A DNA stretch of 64,000 nucleotides, taken from NCBI GenBank assembly GCA_002368155.1, contig AP018180.1, positions 3,784,719 to 3,848,718 of the forward strand. The letters are read 5' to 3'. Position 1 is the stretch's first letter, and each line of letters begins with the position of its first letter. This DNA is from Nostoc carneum NIES-2107. Lineage in GTDB: Bacteria; Cyanobacteriota; Cyanobacteriia; Cyanobacteriales; Nostocaceae. Shown in pieces: positions 56,756 to 64,000 of the stretch. Position numbers and translations under genes: made by a program. The notes under the pieces are model-generated. The model was given only the letters and a program-made list of their open reading frames with translations, made no database searches and was not told the origin of the DNA.

Positions 56756-57196
56756 TTATCTGCAACGAATCCGTTTAATTCGTTCCGGCGGCCAATTTTT
56801 GATTGCTAATTGTTGGGGTAGGAGTATCCATAAAAGTCTTTCTAGCTTGCGAGTCTCTTCCAGTTGTTTCCAGAAAAGGGTAATGCGACTACCAGATGTG
56901 ATTTGTAGATAGGTAATCAGACAATCTAACCCTTCGAGTAAAACTATCTGTTTGCTAACGCCAGAACACATTGACTTAATAGCGCTGAGTTCGGTATCTA
57001 AATTGTGATGAAGAGCAAGAAAACTTTCTTCCGGATGAATCCTTTGTAACAAATTTTTTCGGTAATTTATCAATTGAGCGTTGTTATCTTGAGCGATACG
57101 TACTAGTTCGCTTCTATCAGGCTTGTCCCAAAGTAGCAAATGAATGCGATCGTCTGGTCTGGCATTTCGCAGCAGGTAGTCAGTTTCATCTGTCAT
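56756..57196 (-). CDS. Small unknown protein of the defence operon
   Basis: The frame opens at 57226, but ATG at 57196 (MTDETDYLLRNARPDD) has GGAG 7 bases upstream and gives 146 residues. It overlaps the DUF4007 gene's end by 11 bases. The protein is helical with a central HHNLDTELSAIKSMCSG and a C-terminal LWILLPQQLAIKNWPPERIKRIRCR (in part; basic, Pro-rich). I recognise no catalytic motif. Its position between the DUF4007 gene and the large ATPase suggests a small bridging or specificity subunit, perhaps the counterpart of a small Pbe/Brx protein (inference). Confidence 0.75.
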   Translation of the reverse strand: MTDETDYLLRNARPDDRIHLLLWDKPDRSELVRIAQDNNAQLINYRKNLLQRIHPEESFLALHHNLDTELSAIKSMCSGVSKQIVLLEGLDCLITYLQITSGSRITLFWKQLEETRKLERLLWILLPQQLAIKNWPPERIKRIRCR

Positions 57197-58010
57197 AGGC
57201 TTTCTCCAGCAGTGCCAAGGGTTCATCCCAACGGGGAATTACTTGAAATGGCGGTACTGCCCGTCGCTGTTCGATGATGCCGTAAGCTTCTAATGCATTT
57301 AGCTGTTCTTGTAACGCCTCTGCTTTTAGTCCCAATACACCAGCCAGCCCCATTTTTGCGTTCAAAATAGACTCAGTCAGAACAGAACTTTCATCTTTAA
57401 AGTCACGTTCCCATAACTTTGCCAGGAAATATCCCACTAAATAAGAGTTAGGTAACCGGGCATCTCCGCCCACATATTTATCCTGTTGTTTGGTGATAAA
57501 ATTGCAAGATGCTAAAGCGTAGAACTCAGTATATGCTCGGAAGATAAATTTGATTCTGTCAGCAATTACTTTGCTTTCTTCTTCAAAGACAGAGGCACTA
57601 TGATACAGCAATTCCTCACTCGTAAATTTACTATAACGAGGTAAAAATGTATATACAAAATAAGGCCAACCACCCCAATCAGCAGGGTCGTCTGGTGTTT
57701 GTTGGAGGCCGCGATCGCCAAAACTTAAATAAAAGTGCATCAACCAATCTGTAATATTAGATTCAAAGTTGGGGTCTAGCCGCAAAACAATTTCCCCTTC
57801 TGGGCTGGGACGATTTTTTTTAATTAACCCTGCACGTACTGCCCAACTTTTTACTCGTCCTACTTTGACATTCCCTAAACTGGTTTTCGCCATTAAATTA
57901 GGTAAGCTATCATTTAAACCTTCCTCTCCCGCAGCAGCATGAAGAATTCGGCTGATTTCGTCTTTTTTTAAAGCAAAAGAGCCATTAAAATGCAGTTGTA
58001 ATTTAGCCAT
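57186..58010 (-). CDS. DUF4007 protein of phosphorothioation-linked defence
   Basis: The frame opens at TTG 58025, but ATG at 58010 (MAKLQLHFNGSFALKKDEI) with AAAGGA upstream is the start, giving 274 residues. Features fitting DUF4007 are NLMAKTSLGNVKVGRVKSWA (about 44-63), GGWPYFVYTFLPRYSKFTSE, and AKMGLAGVLGLKAEALQEQL. DUF4007 proteins recur beside dnd genes and PglZ-type effectors. It is the first gene of the minus-strand operon and diverges from dndE across 175 bases that contain an inverted repeat. A DNA-recognition role for the N-terminal winged-helix-like part is an inference. Confidence 0.82.
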   Translation of the reverse strand: MAKLQLHFNGSFALKKDEISRILHAAAGEEGLNDSLPNLMAKTSLGNVKVGRVKSWAVRAGLIKKNRPSPEGEIVLRLDPNFESNITDWLMHFYLSFGDRGLQQTPDDPADWGGWPYFVYTFLPRYSKFTSEELLYHSASVFEEESKVIADRIKFIFRAYTEFYALASCNFITKQQDKYVGGDARLPNSYLVGYFLAKLWERDFKDESSVLTESILNAKMGLAGVLGLKAEALQEQLNALEAYGIIEQRRAVPPFQVIPRWDEPLALLEKAYDR

Positions 58011-58137
58011 AAAGTCCTTTAACAATAAAAAATTTATTTTTAATATATTTTGCTCTTTTTAGCTCAATCAAAAATATTTACTTAATATACGTAACCTTAT
58101 ATCATAGCAAAATTGCTTACATATTGTTCAGTAAAAT

Positions 58138-58159
58138 TGATTATGTGAAAGCATAATCA
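58138..58159. promoter_or_regulatory. Inverted repeat in divergent defence promoter
   Basis: TGATTATG and CATAATCA are perfect 8-bp arms with a TGAAAG spacer, 26 bases before the dndE ATG and 127 bases before the DUF4007 start. The symmetry and place fit a repressor operator controlling both directions. No regulator gene adjoins. Confidence 0.55.
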
Positions 58160-58185
58160 TAGAGTTTTAGTTTTAGCTTTAATTT

Positions 58186-58572
58186 ATGGAATCACCTATC
58201 GAAAGATTTAAACTTTCTCAAACTGCAAAAGACCAACTACTTAAACTGCGGCGCAGCACCAAAATTGACCAATGGAATATATTATGTCGTTGGGCTTTTT
58301 GTCGTTCCCTTGCAGAACCCACACCACCTTCCCCTGTACCCATACCCCAAGATAGCAATGTGGAATTAACCTGGCGCGTTTTTGGTGGCGATATGTCCGA
58401 TATTCTCCTCCTCGCCCTCAAGCAACGCTGTCACAACGACGGTTACGCCACCGATAAAGAAACCCTCGCTACTCAATTCCGCCTGCATTTACATCGGGGA
58501 ATTGGTTACTTAGCCGGTGACCCAAATATCAAGAAAATTGAAGATTTAATTGAACTAGCGCTGAAAGATTGA
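58186..58572 (+). CDS. dndE: DNA phosphorothioation protein DndE
   Basis: The 128-residue protein matches DndE (DUF1832): FKLSQTAKDQLLKLRRSTKI (about 8-27) and WNILCRWAFCRSLAEPTPP (about 30-48). WRVFGGDMSDILLLALKQRC (about 64-83) and LHRGIGYLAGD (about 107-117) follow. DndE is a small, basic tetrameric protein that binds nicked DNA in the sulfur-modification complex. It is complete and of normal length (family ~115-130). It lies about 9.7 kb from dndD, which is unusual since dndC-D-E are normally adjacent. It is followed by a methyltransferase gene that is commonly linked to dnd clusters. Confidence 0.92.
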   Translation: MESPIERFKLSQTAKDQLLKLRRSTKIDQWNILCRWAFCRSLAEPTPPSPVPIPQDSNVELTWRVFGGDMSDILLLALKQRCHNDGYATDKETLATQFRLHLHRGIGYLAGDPNIKKIEDLIELALKD

Positions 58573-58615
58573 CAGGATATTAGTTAACTGTTGACTGTTG
58601 ATTGTTGACTGTATT

Positions 58616-60064
58616 ATGCCTGAAGCGTTAGAAATCGAGCGTCACAGAGCTGCGATCGCACGTACTGATATCTCTCGTCCAGTACGATTAGCTATAGAAT
58701 GGTCAATCCTCAAGCAGGAAACGACTTTCTTTGACTACGGTTGCGGCTACGGCGGCGATGTCCAGCGCGTGGCAAATTTAGGTTATACGAGTGGCGGATG
58801 GGATCCTTATTATTATCCTGATGAGCAAATTACCGCCGCTGATGTTGTCAACTTGGGTTATGTCCTGAACGTTATTGAAGATACTCAAGAAAGGCGGGAA
58901 AGCTTAATTAAAGCATGGGAACTTACTCGCAAAGTCCTAATAGTCTCTGCACAAGTTTTAGTTAACGCCCCAAGTAAAACACAAATAGCTTACAGCGATG
59001 GGATTGTTACCCGGCGCAATACGTTTCAGAAATATTACGAGCAAGAAGAACTGAAAAGTTACATTGATGAGGTACTGAATGTAGATGCTGTACCCGTAGC
59101 TTTAGGTGTTTATTTTGTCTTTCGAGATGAAGCAGAAAAACAAAGTTTCAAAGCCATCCGCTTCTTTTCTCGCACTTCTACACCCAGAGTTCGCATTCCC
59201 AGCAAGCGCTTTGAAGATTACCAAGAACTACTCGCACCATTGATGGCATTTTTCACCCAACGCGGGAGATTACCAGTCAAAGGGGAATTGAGCAATGAAC
59301 AGGAACTACTGAGTGAATTTGGTAACTTCCGCCGTGCCTTTGGTGTAGTATTACAAGCTACCGATGAAGCAGAATGGGATGCGATCGCCTATCGTCGTTC
59401 TTTAGATATCCAAGTTTATCTCGCCCTCACCCACTTTGAGCAACGCCCCTCATGGCAGAAACTCGCCCTAGAAATTCGCCACGACATCAAAGCCTTTTTT
59501 GGCAGTTACGAAGAAGCTTGTGGAGTTGCCGACCAAAAACTGTTTAGCTTAGGACAACCCAGGGTAGTGCAAACAGCTTGCGAAAAAAGCAAAATTGGTA
59601 AACATACCCGTGGGGCATTATATGTCCATGTTTCCGCTCTTGCAGAACTCGATGCTTTACTGCGAATCTATGAAGGCTGCGCCAGCCGCACTATTGGGCG
59701 TGTAGATGGTGCCACATTGATCAAATTTTGCACTGATAAACCGCAAATTTGCTATCTCTTTTACCCAGAATTCGACTCAGACCCCCACCCAGCCTTAAAA
59801 GCCAGTATCATTATTGACTTCCTTACTTTAAAAATCACTCACCGCGACTACGAAACCCGGGCAAATCCCCCAATTTTGCACCGTAAAGAAACCTTTGTGA
59901 CACCAAACTATCCACGCTACGAAGAATTTGCGAAACTCACCCAGCAAGAACAGCAACTAGGGCTACTCCAGCAAAAAAGCGAGATTGGGACTCGTGAAGG
60001 CTGGGAAAAATGTCTTGCGGCACACAAGGTAGAAATTAGGGGGCATGAAGTTTATCAAGTGTAG
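58616..60064 (+). CDS. DNA phosphorothioation-associated putative methyltransferase
   Basis: The frame opens at TTG 58598 inside a GTTGACTG repeat. ATG at 58616 (MPEALEIERHRAAIARTDIS) is preferred, giving 482 residues. SAM motif I is FFDYGCGYGGDVQRVANLGY (about 36-55), then GWDPYY and VVNLGYVLNVIED. It resembles the family TIGR04096, DNA phosphorothioation-associated putative methyltransferase (memory). The C-terminal ~250 residues are specific to this family. It may methylate DNA or a cofactor in the pathway. It is 43 bases after dndE and probably cotranscribed. Confidence 0.85.
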   Translation: MPEALEIERHRAAIARTDISRPVRLAIEWSILKQETTFFDYGCGYGGDVQRVANLGYTSGGWDPYYYPDEQITAADVVNLGYVLNVIEDTQERRESLIKAWELTRKVLIVSAQVLVNAPSKTQIAYSDGIVTRRNTFQKYYEQEELKSYIDEVLNVDAVPVALGVYFVFRDEAEKQSFKAIRFFSRTSTPRVRIPSKRFEDYQELLAPLMAFFTQRGRLPVKGELSNEQELLSEFGNFRRAFGVVLQATDEAEWDAIAYRRSLDIQVYLALTHFEQRPSWQKLALEIRHDIKAFFGSYEEACGVADQKLFSLGQPRVVQTACEKSKIGKHTRGALYVHVSALAELDALLRIYEGCASRTIGRVDGATLIKFCTDKPQICYLFYPEFDSDPHPALKASIIIDFLTLKITHRDYETRANPPILHRKETFVTPNYPRYEEFAKLTQQEQQLGLLQQKSEIGTREGWEKCLAAHKVEIRGHEVYQV

Positions 60065-60066
60065 TT

Positions 60067-60233
60067 GGGGCATTGGGCATTGGGCATTGGGCATGGGTAA
60101 TTGGTAATGGGTAATTGGTAATTGGTGTTTGGGGTTTGCCATTAATTATTTCTCCCCTGCTCTCTGCTCCCTGCTCCCTTACCTCATCCCCAATCCCCAG
60201 TCCCCAGTCCCCAATCCCCAATCCCCAGTCCCC
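60067..60233. repeat. Two blocks of short tandem repeats
   Basis: 60067-60126 holds GGGCATT and GGTAATT heptamer runs. 60180-60233 holds CCCCAGT/CCCCAAT runs. These are typical cyanobacterial short tandemly repeated repeats and create long spurious open frames on both strands. Confidence 0.85.
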
Positions 60234-60317
60234 AACCTTCCCGATTTGCGTGAAATCCTCTAGTAATGGCAAGATAACTGCAATTCGCAACAGGTGAGGA
60301 GATACCGAAACGAAACT

Positions 60318-61610
60318 ATGAATCCACTGCGATCGCTATTGGAAGTTTTTGGTAGCCGCAAGATGGCGGCTTTATTGTTTCTGGGGTTTTCATCTGGTTT
60401 ACCGTTGCTATTAATCGGTAATACCTTGAAAGCTTGGATGACTGTGGAACAGGTTGATTTGGCTGCTATTGGGTGGTTTAGCCTTGCTAGTTTGCCTTAT
60501 TCGTTAAAATTTTTGTGGTCGCCGTTTCTTGACCGATTCACGATGCCATTTTTGGGGCGACGGCGGGGTTGGTTAGTGGTGACGCAGCTGGCTTTAACAG
60601 TAGCGATCGCAATTATGGCATTCCAACAACCCAAACAAGCATTACAGCTGCTAGCCATTAACGCTATAGTTATTGCTTTTTTGAGTGCAACCCAAGATAT
60701 TGCTGCTGATGCTTACCGTACCGATGTTTTAGAAAAGCTGGAAATGGGGGCTGGGGCGGCGGTTTTCATTTTGGGATATCGCATCGCTTTGTTAGTGGCT
60801 GGTGCTTTAGCATTAATCCTGGCTGATAGAATTCCTTGGTCATCGGTTTATTTATTGATGGCAGGTACGATGGTATTGGGGATTTTTGCGACTTTATTTG
60901 CACCAGAACCAGAAGCAATTAGCCCTCCCGCTTCATTAACCGATGCCGTCATTTTACCCTTCGGTGAATTTTTCCAACGCCGAGGAGTGATTCAAGGCTT
61001 TTTGGTTTTATTGTTCATTACCCTTTACAAGCTGGGTGATGCTTTACTGAGCAATATGACCACCCCATTTTTGCTGCAAGTGGGTTTTACCAAAACCGAT
61101 ATTGGCGCAATTCAGGTAGGGATGGGATTAATCGCTACCATTGTGGGGGCACTGGCAGGCGGTGCAATTTTGAGTAGAATTGGCATCAACCGTTCGCTTT
61201 GGGTATTTGGCGTTTTACAAGCTGTGAGTAATTTTGCTTACTTGTCTCTTGCTTACACAGGGAAAAACTATCAAGCTATGGTCTTAGCCATCAACATCGA
61301 ACAGTTCTGTGGTGGTTTAGGAACAGCAGCTTTCGTGGCATTTTTAATGAGTTTGTGTAACCAGAAGTTTTCGGCAACTCAGTATGCCTTACTTTCTAGC
61401 TTAATGGCTGTCAGCCGCGATATTCTCGCATCTCCTGGTGGAGCGATCGCACAAAACACAGGTTGGCCGTTATTTTTCATTATTACTATCGTTGCTGCTG
61501 TGCCAGGATTATTGCTATTACCAATCTTTGCCCCCTGGAACCCTCAACCAGTGGCAATTACAAGACCAGGACTTGAGGAAGAAGAAGAGGATGTATGGGG
61601 AACCAAGTAG
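60318..61610 (+). CDS. AmpG-like MFS permease
   Basis: The frame opens at GTG 60294; ATG at 60318 (MNPLRSLLEVFGSRKMA) fits the family better, giving 430 residues. It has about 12 membrane helices with MFS features: FSSGLPLLLIGNTLKAWM, KFLWSPFLDRF, GRRRGWLV, and the ATQDIAADAYRTD motif. These match AmpG and its relatives, proton-coupled importers of muropeptides for cell-wall recycling. The C-terminus is acidic (EEEEEDVW). It overlaps the next gene by 16 bases. The cyanobacterial substrate may differ; some relatives carry siderophores or acetyl-CoA. Confidence 0.85.
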   Translation: MNPLRSLLEVFGSRKMAALLFLGFSSGLPLLLIGNTLKAWMTVEQVDLAAIGWFSLASLPYSLKFLWSPFLDRFTMPFLGRRRGWLVVTQLALTVAIAIMAFQQPKQALQLLAINAIVIAFLSATQDIAADAYRTDVLEKLEMGAGAAVFILGYRIALLVAGALALILADRIPWSSVYLLMAGTMVLGIFATLFAPEPEAISPPASLTDAVILPFGEFFQRRGVIQGFLVLLFITLYKLGDALLSNMTTPFLLQVGFTKTDIGAIQVGMGLIATIVGALAGGAILSRIGINRSLWVFGVLQAVSNFAYLSLAYTGKNYQAMVLAINIEQFCGGLGTAAFVAFLMSLCNQKFSATQYALLSSLMAVSRDILASPGGAIAQNTGWPLFFIITIVAAVPGLLLLPIFAPWNPQPVAITRPGLEEEEEDVWGTK

Positions 61611-62008
61611 TGATTATTGTCGGCACGTTTATCCTTTTGGTTACGGGCCTGCTACTAGGCTACGTTCTCTCACAGTTAGTTTTGGGATTTTTAGGCTTTA
61701 ACCTGCTAACTCTTTTGGGAACAATCAGCCTGATTTTAATTTTTGGCACACTGTACTATGTTTTATTTTGGCAATTGCGCCGCCAGCAGGTACAGTCATT
61801 TAATAGCTTCAATAGTGAAATCACACAACAAACAGCCCAAGAATTCCTCACTCATAACGATTTGAGAAATGATCTCGTGGCGCGGCTAGATGGTGATATA
61901 GACACTGCTGAACGCTTAATTGAACAAGCCAGGGACAATTACCCAGGAATGTCTGAAAATTGGTACGTTGAGAAAGTAATTGAAGACTTGGATCGCGATC
62001 GCCGATAA
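61595..62008 (+). CDS. Two-helix membrane protein, hypothetical
   Basis: The 137-residue protein begins MGNQVVIIVGTFILLVTGLL. It has two hydrophobic helices (about 5-30 and 35-60), then a basic turn (WQLRRQQVQ) and a soluble acidic tail (HNDLRNDLVARLDGDIDTAERLIEQAR). It overlaps the transporter gene by 16 bases, so it is cotranslated with it. I do not recognise a function. Confidence 0.75.
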   Translation: MGNQVVIIVGTFILLVTGLLLGYVLSQLVLGFLGFNLLTLLGTISLILIFGTLYYVLFWQLRRQQVQSFNSFNSEITQQTAQEFLTHNDLRNDLVARLDGDIDTAERLIEQARDNYPGMSENWYVEKVIEDLDRDRR

Positions 62009-62112
62009 CTTCTTGTGAGTTACACCCTGAACATCGCTAAAATAAACCAAGAAAACTTTACAAATCTCTACAACTAAGTTCGTAGACGTACCTTGCTCCC
62101 TCACATACATAT

Positions 62113-62274
62113 ATGGCTATTTTTCGTCAATACATCGCCCCTTTGCTTGTAGTGCTAGTATTCATATTCGCCCTTGTAGCAGTCAGCGCCAGAATATTTT
62201 TACCTTCCGATATGGCTGCACCTGCACCAATTGAGGAGGTAGGGGTAATTTTGTCAAGTATTTACAGTGCCTAA
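62113..62274 (+). CDS. 53-residue single-helix membrane protein
   Basis: I translated ATG 62113 to TAA 62274. It starts MAIFRQYIAPLLVVLVFIFA and continues LVAVSARIFLPSDMAAPAPI before a short tail. One membrane helix spans about 9-27, followed by a short Pro/Ala tail. It overlaps the GNAT gene's GTG by 8 bases, which supports real translation. Small proteins like this are conserved in cyanobacterial gene strings (inference). The function is unknown. Confidence 0.65.
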   Translation: MAIFRQYIAPLLVVLVFIFALVAVSARIFLPSDMAAPAPIEEVGVILSSIYSA

Positions 62275-62797
62275 CCAACTGCTACCAGGATACAATATCC
62301 GCCTCGGTTCCAGCTTAGATCGAGCTTTACTGGTAAAGTTCATGCAACGCAGTTACCAGGATATATTTCCCCAGGCGGATTTTTCCCATCTCGCGCAAAC
62401 AGTCGAGCAGTACTTCTCTAGTAAAACCCCCTTGTGGTGGGTAGAAGAAGCAGAGGGAGCAGAGAAAGCAGAGGAAGCAGAGGGAGAAAAGAAAATATTA
62501 TCTCTCTCATCTTCCTTATCCCCCGTCGCTTGCTTATGGGTGGGAAATGCTATCGATCAAGTCACTGGGACTCGTAATGCTCACATTTTTCTGCTTTACG
62601 TTTTGCCAGAATATCGGCGGCGAGGTATTGGTACAGCGTTGATGAAGTATGTGGAAAATTGGGCGATTCAAAGAGGCGATCGCCAACTTGGTTTACAAGT
62701 CTTTCAATCTAACCAACCAGCATTGAATCTTTATCATCAACTTGGTTATCAAACCCAATCCCTGTGGATGGTAAAATCACTCAGTATGGAAAAATAG
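62267..62797 (+). CDS. GNAT-family N-acetyltransferase
   Basis: The 176-residue enzyme starts at GTG. The acetyl-CoA pyrophosphate-binding motif YRRRGIGTALMKYVENW (about 115-131) and the following LGLQVFQSNQPALNLYHQLG (about 143-162) identify GNAT. Such enzymes move acetyl groups to amines; the target is unknown. Residues about 60-76 (EEAEGAEKAEEAEGEKK) come from a purine-rich AGCAGAGG tandem repeat that seems inserted in the gene without breaking the frame. It overlaps the upstream small protein by 8 bases. Confidence 0.88.
   Translation: MPNQLLPGYNIRLGSSLDRALLVKFMQRSYQDIFPQADFSHLAQTVEQYFSSKTPLWWVEEAEGAEKAEEAEGEKKILSLSSSLSPVACLWVGNAIDQVTGTRNAHIFLLYVLPEYRRRGIGTALMKYVENWAIQRGDRQLGLQVFQSNQPALNLYHQLGYQTQSLWMVKSLSMEK
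62443..62492. repeat. AGCAGAGG tandem repeat within a coding region
   Basis: Five imperfect copies of AAGCAGAGG/GAGCAGAG lie inside the GNAT gene and encode a Glu/Ala-rich loop. Confidence 0.8.
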
Positions 62798-63011
62798 GCT
62801 GGATATTACTCAAATAGCAGTCAAGAGTCACAGAGACGCGATTAATCGCGTATGGACAAAAGTCAAAAGTCCAAAAATTTGGATTATTGACCATTAACAC
62901 ACTTTAAGAAAAAATATGACAATTGCTTAAGCCCTAATAAACTAGTAGAAAATTCTAATTTTGAATTTTGAATTTTGAATTCCCCTTTGGGGTTTGCCTT
63001 CTTGCACTATT

Positions 63012-63770
63012 ATGTATGACGAAGACGACCTAAGCCTACTTGATATAGAAGACGAGCTAGAAAGTCCCTTGGATCGGATGGAACCTCTAACTGCTGAGTC
63101 AGAAGTGGCAAAACCAGATCCCGATGTGATGCTAGTTCTCTTAGAAAATGACCAACCGCAGCAGAGAATGCTAGCGGCGCGTGCGTTTTGTGACATCGAA
63201 GATGCACGTGCGACTCCCCATCTCATCCGGCTGTTGACTGATACCTGTCCCTTAGTGCGGGTGAGTGCAGCCTATGCGATCGGGCGCAATCCCAGTAAAG
63301 ATGCAGTAGAGCCGTTAATTAACCAACTCAACCGAGATTGGAACGGCTATGTCCGCAAAGGTGTAGTTTGGGCTTTAGGAAACTGCCGCGATCGCCGTTC
63401 CTTAGCTCCCCTAACAGATGCTTTAATAACAGATATTTCCGCAGTGCGGTTGTGGGCTGCTAGTGCCTTAGCGCAAATGGCAGATGTTGGTTATGAAGCA
63501 GTTTTAGGGGCAATCCCACCACTAATTGAAGCCTTGGTGAAAGATCCTGTAGCCGCAGTCCGGAGTAACTGCGCTTGGACAATTGGGCAATTGTGCCGCG
63601 AACTTCCATCTAACATCGTTTACGCCACAGCTATCGACGCTTTAATTCAAGCCTTTGCTGAAGACAAAGATTTAGGCGTGAGAGAAGATGCTAAAGCCTC
63701 ACTATTAGGTGTAGGCGACCCCCGTGGTTTACAGTTAATCGAAACCTTAGAACAAGAAGGTTGGTTTTAA
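63012..63770 (+). CDS. HEAT-repeat protein
   Basis: The frame opens at TTG 62994; ATG at 63012 (MYDEDDLSLLDIEDELESPL) is preferred, giving 252 residues. The acidic N-terminus is followed by about five HEAT/PBS-lyase-type helical repeats: AARAFCDIEDARATPHLIRL, VSAAYAIGRNPSKDAVEPLI, KGVVWALGNCRDRRSLAPLT and LWAASALAQMADVGYEA. A final EDAKASLLGVGDPRGLQLIE completes them. Such proteins act as scaffolds; some relatives are phycobilin lyases (CpcE/NblB), but no lyase role is evident. No signal peptide. Confidence 0.88.
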   Translation: MYDEDDLSLLDIEDELESPLDRMEPLTAESEVAKPDPDVMLVLLENDQPQQRMLAARAFCDIEDARATPHLIRLLTDTCPLVRVSAAYAIGRNPSKDAVEPLINQLNRDWNGYVRKGVVWALGNCRDRRSLAPLTDALITDISAVRLWAASALAQMADVGYEAVLGAIPPLIEALVKDPVAAVRSNCAWTIGQLCRELPSNIVYATAIDALIQAFAEDKDLGVREDAKASLLGVGDPRGLQLIETLEQEGWF

Positions 63771-64000
63771 GGAATTGGGGATGAGTGGTTCTTCTATTCA
63801 TAGTTGATGGCGCACCGCCTGTGCGGTTACTCTTAACACCAATCAATATCTCAATTTTGCGTAATTCTGAGCGCAAAAGAGCAAATGCGATCGCTGAAAT
63901 CACAAGGGCGATCGCATTTGCTATGGAACTCATATTTGATTTTTAAAACTTAGGATGCGTTAGCGATCGCTAACGCATCTGTGGCAATGCTGATATTTCT
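63771..64000. other. Intergenic tail with hairpins
   Basis: No gene was seen. It contains a GCAAATGCGATCG/CGATCGCATTTGC hairpin (63881-63921) and the palindrome at 63954-63979. Confidence 0.6.
63954..63979. repeat. Perfect 26-bp palindrome around a HIP1 octamer
   Basis: GATGCGTTA arms enclose GCGATCGC with full dyad symmetry and no loop. It shares its arms with 10961-10986. Confidence 0.85.

Noticed and set aside
60036-60290. 84-codon minus-strand and 60-codon plus-strand frames
   Set aside because: Both are encoded by GGGGATTGGG-type tandem repeats.
1-64000. tRNA, rRNA or CRISPR features
   Set aside because: I looked in the intergenic gaps for cloverleaf or conserved rRNA sequence by eye and found none; a covariance search could still reveal some.

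Overview
The window looks like chromosome of a filamentous (Nostocales-type) cyanobacterium. The octamer GCGATCGC (HIP1) is frequent. Short dispersed repeats of the kind common in Nostoc/Calothrix genomes fill the intergenic gaps. Several genes are typically cyanobacterial: NdhD, a CHASE2-kinase, CYP110-like P450s, a phosphoketolase/transketolase-like enzyme and EgtD. No rRNA, tRNA or CRISPR array was recognised.

Layout. 1-6462 (minus): three tightly packed genes for secreted or surface proteins (DUF11/SdrD-like, Ig-plus-outer-membrane-barrel, beta-helix), the last cut by the window edge. 7711-10881: a small membrane protein, a CHASE2 Ser/Thr kinase and a zinc-ribbon-like protein. 11055-15922: SDR, flavin monooxygenase, VOC, YdcF and a secreted protein. 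16011-17459: two gene remnants joined head to head. 18122-19735: ndhD. 19916-30251 is a mobile-element zone. An IS with 15-bp ends and a 7-bp target duplication, plus an IS1380-type element, break one helicase-HNH gene. A 2.7-kb IS1634-type element with ~112-bp inverted ends lies between two duplicated P450 genes. 32120-34333: a ThDP enzyme. 34494-39081: small genes, a RelE-type toxin-antitoxin pair, a 21-bp repeat array and an IS5 remnant. 39555-46015: an unknown protein, a pentapeptide protein, EgtD, a large GH63/MGH1-like glycosidase and a zinc protein.

46455-60064 is the standout region, a DNA-phosphorothioation defence island. dndD (+), dndE (+) and a phosphorothioation-associated methyltransferase (+) flank a five-gene minus-strand operon: DUF4007 protein, small unknown protein, large PglY/BrxC-like ATPase, PglZ and BrxL-like AAA protein. 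This combines Dnd modification genes with BREX-like effectors and resembles the DndCDEA-PbeABCD type of system. dndA, dndB, dndC and any restriction set DndFGH are absent from the window. The effector operon splits dndD from dndE, and a 22-bp inverted repeat sits in the divergent promoter region.

60318-63770: an AmpG-like MFS transporter, two small membrane proteins, a GNAT acetyltransferase and a HEAT-repeat protein, all on plus and closely spaced. Functional calls rest on recognised motifs and family memory. No database search was run.
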